DNA of 37,434 nt from an uncultured Roseiflexus sp. (GTDB lineage: Bacteria > Chloroflexota > Chloroflexia > Chloroflexales > Roseiflexaceae). This document shows, piece by piece, positions 33,201 through 37,434 of the stretch; the stretch's first letter is position 1; every line of letters begins with the position of its first letter. A model generated the notes under the pieces. The model was not told the origin of the DNA. It saw only the letters and a program-made list of their open reading frames with translations, and did no database searches. The stretch covers positions 1 through 37,434 of the forward strand of contig CALGYB010000086.1 of assembly GCA_937935075.1 (NCBI GenBank), in the 5' to 3' direction. The position numbers and the translations under genes are program-made.

Positions 33201-33759
33201 AAGCACTTCCAGTAAGTATACCTATCGCGCAACCATGGCATCGAGCCTGCTCTACCTGCCGGCAGATGAGTTCTTTCGCCTTGCTGCGGATCGCGCTCCG
33301 CACGCCGCAACCGGACTGGAGTCCGCCGAAGTGCTCCGCTTGCTCGAACGTGTGCCGCTGTTCGCCGATCTCCCGCGCAACACGTTGCGCGGCCTGGCGG
33401 CGATTGCCGAGCAGCGCACCTATCCGGCGCGCACCGTCGTCGTGCGCCAGGGAGCGCCGAGTGGCACGTTCTTCGTCATTCGCAAAGGGACAGCGGCTGT
33501 TGTCCGGCGCGACAAAGCAACCAATGGATCGCAACCGAACCTGCGGCCGGTTGCGCGGCTAGGACCGCAGGAGTTCTTCGGCGAACTCGAACTATTGCGC
33601 ACCGCACCTCCGGTGGCAAGCATCATCGCTCTGACCCCACTTACGGTCTTGGCGCTGCCGCACGCTGCGATTCAGGCGCTGGTACACAGCGATGGCGGCG
33701 TTTCACAACGGCTCGAACGGGTCGGAACCGGGAGGCTGAAGGCGTTGGAGGGCAGCTAA
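30256..33759 (+). CDS. PqqD-like / M50 site-2 protease / double cyclic-nucleotide-binding membrane protein
   Basis: A 1,167-residue multidomain membrane protein. Residues about 83-157 resemble a PqqD-like peptide-recognition domain (a Y-L-R-L-T-E-A-Q region, W-R-A-M-D-G). The M50-type core has zinc motif H268-E-S-A-H272 and the N-P-L-L-E-L-D-G-Y-Y motif with Asp368, as in putative peptide zinc metalloproteases of the YydH type. Many membrane helices follow (about 420-780). A soluble linker then leads to two cyclic-nucleotide-binding-like domains at about 905-1020 and 1029-1150. The frame is open from 30151, but the upstream part is low-complexity intergenic sequence and the ATG at 30256 is the likely start. 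No precursor peptide or maturation genes are adjacent. It ends 22 bases from convergent tyrS. Confidence 0.85.
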   Translation: MATLNATTTLDSSTTEAVSRPLPGGIWAAVRQGVATPSTATTQTYTLLRERTAHRSGSNALWTTLRNRTDPALYRPHAIPDVAAEPICEGDQTLYIVRSPRGNYLRLTEAQHEVWRAMDGTRTVSELGLAAFRRRGLILPIGELVAGLKAEGLLFDQPTGVYRAINEALARGTTGARGRRLQRVLTGATLALPGIDSFYDTMYRWGGRLLFTRVFAFLAGIIAIIGMIAFGLAMSSNSDTYEIIRLNDSVTLGLAALWAVTLLSFVVHESAHALAVKHFGRTLTRGGVMLYYGLPAAFVDTSDIWRSPRRARIIVSAVGPAADLLVGSLAAIAAYLLPDTAVGAIAYKLAFTSFASSVFNLNPLLELDGYYILVDLLRMPDLRRSALAYVRGPLWSKLGAHMRMRYTRRRQRAGKQPAATTLHFDERILPFSREERIYAIYGAATALYTLLAIIGAVWFWQQQILEPALELLRGAWWQQLIGVALILVVVLPAVAAILLAIWEAGQTIVGWLVRRGYGRQPGLLSTVGVLLALIAALIVMTTEYGAWRWIALALGPALWLVALNALLAIRPYYRGAAIYPAVLALIATTGLAGLAGVARALPLPSGIWVTLDGLAFVGLLVAGFTALLDVDLRATPLRELLGTAVLLMIAFAIGGAALFSAQSVYPAAGAFAWLAMAAPAYFGALALALLLQHLFGLADSRLVWAWALLWAGALVKTAGYIADLRGNGLALDVLGAGLWTTAWLVHLATLRHLTLREFRWEHIPSMNESERLARAFQLTYRGCYHLLHSVYGERRARALDDRMDILAATANWEITLDHEHARIGRQVTMLPIAEQGARFAEVLRYTVAEIENIAGAAFARRCIQAAYDALPWPERETASRLCFPDTPWARELSSSFGDVRAARLRLLRQVDVFLHCDDDELEALVASAITQTFSAGATVLRAGASAPGIWIIEAGEIVARRGSRIVAELHRGDTVGAEEVLGSTSSKYTYRATMASSLLYLPADEFFRLAADRAPHAATGLESAEVLRLLERVPLFADLPRNTLRGLAAIAEQRTYPARTVVVRQGAPSGTFFVIRKGTAAVVRRDKATNGSQPNLRPVARLGPQEFFGELELLRTAPPVASIIALTPLTVLALPHAAIQALVHSDGGVSQRLERVGTGRLKALEGS

Positions 33760-33780
33760 AGGATCGATCCCGACAGATAC

Positions 33781-35055
33781 TCATACCAGCCGGATCAGGT
33801 GGTAATGCCTGCGCCCTTTGCGCACCACGATAAACCGTCCCTCGATACTGTCTTGCAGTGTCAGCCGGCGCCCCAGATCGACGCTCTGGATATTATTGAT
33901 GTAGATGCCGCCACCTTCAACGGCGCGTCGCGCGTCGCTTTTCGACGTAGCGACGCCGCAGCGCACCAGCGCATCGATCAGGCTCATCCCATCACCCTCG
34001 AGGTCCTGGCGCAGGAACGTGGTCGATGGCACATCCTCGAAGATATCCGCCACATCATCGGCGCTGAGGCTGACCAGCGAACCGCCGAACAGCGCCTGTG
34101 ACGCCTCTTCGGCGCGCGCCAGCGCTGTTTCGCCGTGCACCATGCGCGTCACGTCGCGCGCCAGGCGTTGCTGCGCAGCACGACGCTCCGGTTGATGCGC
34201 CGTGATCTGCTCTAGTTCTTCGATCTCGGCGGCGCTCAACCAGGTAAAGTATCGCAGATACTTGCCGACATCCGCATCATCGATGTTGTACCAGAACTGG
34301 TAGAAGTGGTAGGGCGACGTGCGCTTCGGATCAAGCCACACCGCCCCCGACTCGGTCTTGCCGAACTTCGTGCCATCTGCTTTCGTCACCAGCGGATAAA
34401 CCAGCCCATACGCCTTCTGCCCGAGCGTGCGACGGATCAGCTCGATGCCGGCAGTAATGTTTCCCCACTGGTCACTGCCGCCTGCCTGAAGTTTACAGCC
34501 ATGATGCTCAAAAAGATAGGCAAAATCGTATGCCTGGAGCAGCATGTAGCTGAACTCGGTGAACGAAATGCCGGTTTCACTGGTCATCCGTGAGCGAACC
34601 GAGTCTTTCGCCAGCATGTAATTGACGGTCAGATGTTTGCCAACATCGCGCAGAAAATCCATCAGCGACATGCGCGTCAGCCATTCGGCGTTATTGAGAA
34701 GTTTGGCGGAATAGTCGCCGGCATCGAAATCGAGAAACTGAGCAAGTTGGCGCTTGATTGCCTCGACATTTGCAGCGACCTGTTCTTTGCTGAGCAGGGG
34801 ACGTTCCTGGGTTTTGCCGCTTGGATCACCGATCAGCCCGGTACCGCCGCCAGCCAGCGCGATCGGCGTGTGCCCCCAGCGCTGGAAACGCGCCAGGGTC
34901 AGCAATGGCAGTAAATGACCGATATGCAGACTATCAGCGCTGGGGTCAAAGCCGATATAGAGCGTTACACGCTCACGCTCCAGCAATTCTTCCAGCCCTT
35001 CGCTGCTTTCGTACAGCAGCCCGCGCCAGCGTAGTTCGTCAAGAATTGTTGTCAT
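33781..35055 (-). CDS. tyrS: tyrosyl-tRNA synthetase
   Basis: Attaches tyrosine to tRNA-Tyr. The 424-residue length is the standard TyrS form. The class I signatures are H-I-G-H (44-47) and K-F-G-K-T (230-234, the TyrS version of KMSKS). The tyrosine and ATP pocket is seen in [11 protein letters not shown] and [11 protein letters not shown]-terminal S4 RNA-binding domain covers about 355-420. The ATG at 35055 is preceded by a long leader containing a purine-rich minisatellite and a strong promoter at 35212-35240. The YbaK-type deacylase gene next to it is divergent. Confidence 0.96.
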   Translation of the reverse strand: MTTILDELRWRGLLYESSEGLEELLERERVTLYIGFDPSADSLHIGHLLPLLTLARFQRWGHTPIALAGGGTGLIGDPSGKTQERPLLSKEQVAANVEAIKRQLAQFLDFDAGDYSAKLLNNAEWLTRMSLMDFLRDVGKHLTVNYMLAKDSVRSRMTSETGISFTEFSYMLLQAYDFAYLFEHHGCKLQAGGSDQWGNITAGIELIRRTLGQKAYGLVYPLVTKADGTKFGKTESGAVWLDPKRTSPYHFYQFWYNIDDADVGKYLRYFTWLSAAEIEELEQITAHQPERRAAQQRLARDVTRMVHGETALARAEEASQALFGGSLVSLSADDVADIFEDVPSTTFLRQDLEGDGMSLIDALVRCGVATSKSDARRAVEGGGIYINNIQSVDLGRRLTLQDSIEGRFIVVRKGRRHYHLIRLV

Positions 35056-35098
35056 AGCACTGAGATGAGAACCAGGGATTAGGGGTTAAACACTTTGT

Positions 35099-35191
35099 GC
35101 CCCTCTTGCCTCTTGCCTCGCGCCTCTTGCCTCTTGCCTCGCGCCTCTTGCCTCTTGCCTCGCGCCTCTTGCCTCTTGCCTCTTGCCTCGC
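35099..35191. repeat. minisatellite in the tyrS leader, 7-bp/21-bp period
   Basis: About four units of a 21-base period, each made of two ctcttgc heptamers and one ctcgcgc heptamer; the last unit has an extra heptamer. On the minus (tyrS sense) strand this becomes a purine-rich GAGGCAAGAGGC array with repeated Shine-Dalgarno-like words. Similar cgcctcgcgcctcacg sequence is present at the left edge of the window (1-30). Confidence 0.85.
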
Positions 35192-35211
35192 GCGCCTCAT
35201 ACCTGTCTGCT

Positions 35212-35240
35212 AGCATACCAGCAATGGCGCAGATCGTCAA
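35212..35240 (-). promoter_or_regulatory. sigma-70-type promoter for tyrS
   Basis: Read on the minus strand: TTGACG (35240-35235), 17 bases, then TATGCT (35217-35212). It predicts a leader of about 150 bases that contains the entire minisatellite. Confidence 0.65.
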
Positions 35241-35339
35241 AAAGTGAACGAAAATTCCCTCTGAGTCGTCGCTTCTGCCCGGATTGACACGAGGGAGTCG
35301 TGTATACTGGGAGATCAACAGGCACGAGGAGGTGCTGCA

Positions 35340-35831
35340 ATGACGTGTCTCGAACGCCTCGGCGCGTATTTGCGCGAAAATCGCGTTTCGTACACGATTC
35401 ACCGTCATCCCACCGCGTATACCGCTTCCGCTGTCGCCGCTTACGAACACGTGCCGCCCCACACCTTCGCCAAAGTCGTGATGGTTTTCATCGACGGACG
35501 GCTGGCGATGCTCGTCGTACCCGCCGATGCCCGCGCTGACCTGGCACGGCTCGCCGAGATCATCGGAGCGCGAGAGGTCTGTCTGGCGGACGAGCGCGAA
35601 TTCGCGCCGGTGTTTCCCGACTGTGAGCCTGGTGCGATGCCGCCATTCGGCAATCTATACAACCTGCCGGTATATCTGGATTGCGATCTCGCTGCATGCG
35701 AAACGATCACCTTTCAGGCAGGCACACACCAGGATGCCATCAGTATGCGGAGCGACGATTTCATCCGTCTTGTACGCCCATTCATTGCCTCATTCGAGCG
35801 CGACGTGCGGATGCTGGCAGGTCATTTTTGA
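35340..35831 (+). CDS. YbaK/aminoacyl-tRNA deacylase domain protein
   Basis: A 163-residue single-domain protein of the YbaK/ProX type, which hydrolyses mischarged aminoacyl-tRNAs or related aminoacyl esters. The family pattern is visible as an N-terminal V-x-Y-x-x-x-x-H-P-x-A-Y-T-A, a central F-A-K-V-V-M-V (lysine about residue 45), and the later P-x-G-x-x-P-P-F-G-N loop at about 97-107. The ATG at 35340 follows AGGAGGTGCTGCA. It is divergent from tyrS, which suits a proofreading role. A TATACT (35303-35308) upstream could be its -10, but the spacing to the nearest TTGACA is too short to be convincing. Confidence 0.85.
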   Translation: MTCLERLGAYLRENRVSYTIHRHPTAYTASAVAAYEHVPPHTFAKVVMVFIDGRLAMLVVPADARADLARLAEIIGAREVCLADEREFAPVFPDCEPGAMPPFGNLYNLPVYLDCDLAACETITFQAGTHQDAISMRSDDFIRLVRPFIASFERDVRMLAGHF

Positions 35832-35861
35832 TCGGGTCGTTATGTAGTAAGGAGGAAAGCC

Positions 35862-36074
35862 ATGTCCGAGAGCGTGTACAAGATCATCGAATTAGTCGGC
35901 ACAAGTTCTGAGTCGTGGGAGAAAGCAGCGGTAAACGCCATCGAGACCGCATCACGCCACCTGAAGGATCTCCGGGTTGGCGAGGTGGCCGAGATGGACA
36001 TTCACCTGGAAGATGGCAAGATCATGTATCGCACGAAACTGAAGGTATCGTTCAAGTACCACGAAGATATTTGA
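35862..36074 (+). CDS. dodecin family flavin-binding protein
   Basis: A 70-residue protein matching dodecin in length and in its beta-alpha-beta-beta pattern: V-Y-K-I-I-E-L-V-G-T-S, then S-W-E-K-A-A, then A-I-E-T-A, ending in V-S-F-K-Y. Dodecins form twelve-subunit hollow spheres that store or sequester flavins. The ATG at 35862 has a strong AAGGAGG site. A perfect hairpin terminator follows immediately. It lies 30 bases after the YbaK-type gene and may be co-transcribed with it. Confidence 0.92.
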   Translation: MSESVYKIIELVGTSSESWEKAAVNAIETASRHLKDLRVGEVAEMDIHLEDGKIMYRTKLKVSFKYHEDI

Positions 36075-36081
36075 GAAGGTG

Positions 36082-36129
36082 CAATTGGGCGGGCGAAGGC
36101 AGTGCCTTCGCCCGCCCAATTGACTTTTT
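36082..36129 (+). terminator. perfect hairpin terminator after dodecin
   Basis: A 19-base perfect stem (36082-36100 with 36104-36122) with a three-base loop and then a T-run within 36125-36129. The stem motif gggcgggcgaaggc recurs in diverged form as the inner hairpin at 1027-1057. Confidence 0.9.
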
Positions 36130-36266
36130 AGACACGCCCTGATGAGGAACAAACCATTCGCCGGCATGGCTGCGACCGATGAGATGGAAGGCGACCGAAG
36201 CCGGGGATCCGCTCCGCCCCGCGCCAACCCACACCCCCGCCCCACGCTGATGAACATTTACAAAAG

Positions 36267-36347
36267 AATCCGGCATTCGCTCTGCGCCCGGCGGCTAAAG
36301 CCGCGATCCACGGTTGCGAAGCCTGCCTGCACAGGCTACCCCGGATT
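36267..36347 (+). repeat. dispersed two-hairpin element with terminal inverted repeats
   Basis: Bounded by AATCCGG (36267-36273) and CCGGATT (36341-36347). Inside are gcccggcggctaaagccgc and gcctgcctgcacaggc hairpins. It is a diverged copy of the element at 6340-6412 and 6558-6612, and of the inverted copy at 1469-1543. All full copies carry atccggcat at the left border. Confidence 0.7.
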
Positions 36348-36399
36348 TAATTCCTCATATTCATCAGAATCAGGCTCGTCGCGCGGGCGTGCCGCCAAC

Positions 36400-36427
36400 T
36401 GGACTCTTCCGAGGTTTGTGCTACAAT
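36400..36427 (+). promoter_or_regulatory. possible promoter for the small ORF and CDF gene
   Basis: TGGACT (36400-36405), 16 bases, then TACAAT (36422-36427). It would start transcription near 36434, about 60 bases before the ATG at 36492. Confidence 0.4.
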
Positions 36428-36491
36428 ATGACCACCTTCTGATAGACATCTGACAGGAAATTGAAACCGCTTGTTCAAGGGAGATATGCGG

Positions 36492-36731
36492 ATGTCTACT
36501 GTTGAATTGGACGCACTTATCGACCGTCTTCTGCCGCGTGTGCTTGCCGATCGTGATCTTGGCGACGGTCGCGTGTTCACTCGTTTACACCTGCAACACC
36601 TCTGGGCGCTCAGCTGTCTCTATGCCGGGCAATGCTACGACGAAACACTCCTCATTGATCGTCTTACCACACGCCTGCCGCGTCATGTCATCCTGAGCCA
36701 GGACATCAGTGCTGTGCCGGCAACTCCATAG
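36492..36731 (+). CDS. small protein of unknown function
   Basis: A 79-residue protein that I do not recognise. It is hydrophilic with an N-terminal helix rich in leucine and aspartate (E-L-D-A-L-I-D-R-L-L-P-R) and a central Y-A-G-Q-C-Y-D-E segment. ATG codons at 36486 and 36492 are both in frame. The AAGGAGA site at 36478-36484 is well spaced only for 36492. It lies 9 bases upstream of the CDF-type transporter gene and is probably in the same transcript. Confidence 0.65.
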   Translation: MSTVELDALIDRLLPRVLADRDLGDGRVFTRLHLQHLWALSCLYAGQCYDETLLIDRLTTRLPRHVILSQDISAVPATP

Positions 36732-36740
36732 GATTTCATC

Positions 36741-37349
36741 ATGAGCGTTGAAAACACATCCCTTCAAACGTCGGATACGGCGTTGCGTGGCGCTGTGCTC
36801 TTCGTAGCCCTGGCAAACTTCGTCTATTTTGGGATCGAATTCGCTATAGCCCTCGCAATTGGATCAGTGGCGTTGTTTGCCGACAGTATCGACTTCCTCG
36901 AAGATACGGTGCTCAACCTGCTCATTCTTGTCGGGCTGAGCTGGTCACCTGTCTGGCGCGGACGGCTGGGGATGATCCTCGCCGCCATTCTCTTGATCCC
37001 CGGACTTGCGACGATTCAGACAGCATGGGAGAAATTTCTGCATCCCACCCCGCCCGACCCGACGTGGCTGGCTGTAGCAGGAGCGGGCGCCCTGGTCATC
37101 AACCTGACCTGTGCGCTGGTGCTTGCCCGTCATCGGAAGCATCGCGGGAGTCTGGCAAAAGCCGCTTTTCTTTCGGCACGAAATGATGCGCTGGCGAACA
37201 TCGCCATTGTCGTGGCAGGGCTTCTGACCGCCGTCATTCTTTCGGGATGGCCTGACCTCATCGTGGGATTGGGAATCCTGGCAATGAATGCCGATGCGGC
37301 GCGACAGGTCTGGATCGCGGCGCGACGTGAGGTTCGTGCTGAGAACTGA
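36741..37349 (+). CDS. short CDF-type cation transporter-like membrane protein
   Basis: A 202-residue protein with about five or six membrane helices resembling the cation diffusion facilitator family (zinc, iron or cobalt efflux). It lacks the soluble C-terminal domain usual in full-length members (about 300 residues). The first metal site is recognisable as A-D-S-I-D-F-L-E-D (Asp48, Asp51, Asp55). In the second half the usual H-x-x-x-D becomes S145-A-R-N-D149, so one metal ligand is missing. It may be a transporter with altered specificity or a degenerate paralogue. The ATG at 36741 follows the unknown small gene by 9 bases. Confidence 0.8.
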   Translation: MSVENTSLQTSDTALRGAVLFVALANFVYFGIEFAIALAIGSVALFADSIDFLEDTVLNLLILVGLSWSPVWRGRLGMILAAILLIPGLATIQTAWEKFLHPTPPDPTWLAVAGAGALVINLTCALVLARHRKHRGSLAKAAFLSARNDALANIAIVVAGLLTAVILSGWPDLIVGLGILAMNADAARQVWIAARREVRAEN

Positions 37350-37414
37350 TACTAACGTGCGGTCAGTCAGACAAGATGTTCGCGCGCCCGGTTCGCACGG
37401 CGCAACGATCCACG

Positions 37415-37434
37415 CAACAAGCAACCACGAAGGT
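37415..37434 (-). repeat. edge of a further copy of the 1144-1427 repeat
   Basis: The last 20 bases of the window are an exact inverse match to 1305-1324 (accttcgtggttgcttgttg on the minus strand). The window probably cuts another copy of the dispersed unit here. Confidence 0.55.

Larger units (their letters stand above)
36130..36491. other. intergenic gap with dispersed repeat and promoter
   Basis: Apart from the dispersed element at 36267-36347 and a possible promoter at 36400-36427, nothing gene-like is seen. The 103-residue frame through it (36142-36453) runs across the repeat and has no coding character. Confidence 0.6.

Noticed and set aside
35099-35191. Possible CRISPR array
   Set aside because: The repeats are short contiguous heptamers with no unique spacers, so it is a minisatellite. 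No cas1 or cas2 is in the window.
35284-35308. TTGACA with TATACT as a promoter for the YbaK-type gene
   Set aside because: The spacer is only 13 bases, too short for a normal sigma-70-type promoter.
36142-36453. 103-residue plus-strand ORF
   Set aside because: It spans the dispersed two-hairpin element and has no coding character.

Overview
The window is G+C-rich bacterial DNA packed with short operons. It is probably from a filamentous phototrophic Chloroflexota of the Roseiflexus type. That assignment is inference from protein flavour: a cysteine-motif GerMN lipoprotein-like protein, a long PurL with a PurS-like N terminus, a YceD-rpmF-fabH order, and many Uma2, PrsW and ATP-grasp genes. 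It was not tested by any database search. No rRNA, tRNA, CRISPR array or intact insertion sequence was found.

Layout. 89-907 is a DUF92 membrane protein, followed by a repeat-filled gap. 6011-1554 (minus) is a tight run of metallo-beta-lactamase-fold hydrolase, PrsW-type membrane protease, Uma2-type nuclease, and aguB-aguA for agmatine-to-putrescine conversion. A second repeat-rich gap (6012-6918) precedes a plus-strand run: rseP-type site-2 protease, a Cas4-like nuclease split over two membrane-anchored ORFs, and two small unknown proteins. 11084-9462 (minus) is a GerMN protein. 11301-16549 (plus) carries a phosphoesterase, a class III aminotransferase of the HemL type, an A+T-rich BglII-like restriction-modification pair, rsmD, coaD and a coiled-coil gene with a defective-looking start. 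16825-18672 is yceD-rpmF-fabH behind a consensus promoter.

23050-18760 (minus) is a four-gene cluster of esterase, ATP-grasp ligase, circularly permuted ATP-grasp ligase and GCS2-type carboxylate-amine ligase. It looks like a dedicated pathway building an unknown amide or peptide-like product. A divergent O-methyltransferase follows. 29375-23955 (minus) is SDR, purL, a DUF1444 protein and a membrane protein, with a large cruciform after purL. 29376-30255 holds a candidate structured RNA. 30256-33759 encodes a giant PqqD-like / M50 protease / double cyclic-nucleotide-binding protein. The right end has tyrS (minus, with a minisatellite in its leader), a YbaK-type deacylase, dodecin, a small unknown and a short CDF-type transporter.

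The best candidates for something new are the split membrane Cas4-like nuclease (8047-8814), the four-enzyme ligase cluster (18760-23050), the orphan PqqD-M50-cNMP chimera (30256-33759) and the structured RNA candidate (29593-29827). All functional statements rest on reading motifs by eye.
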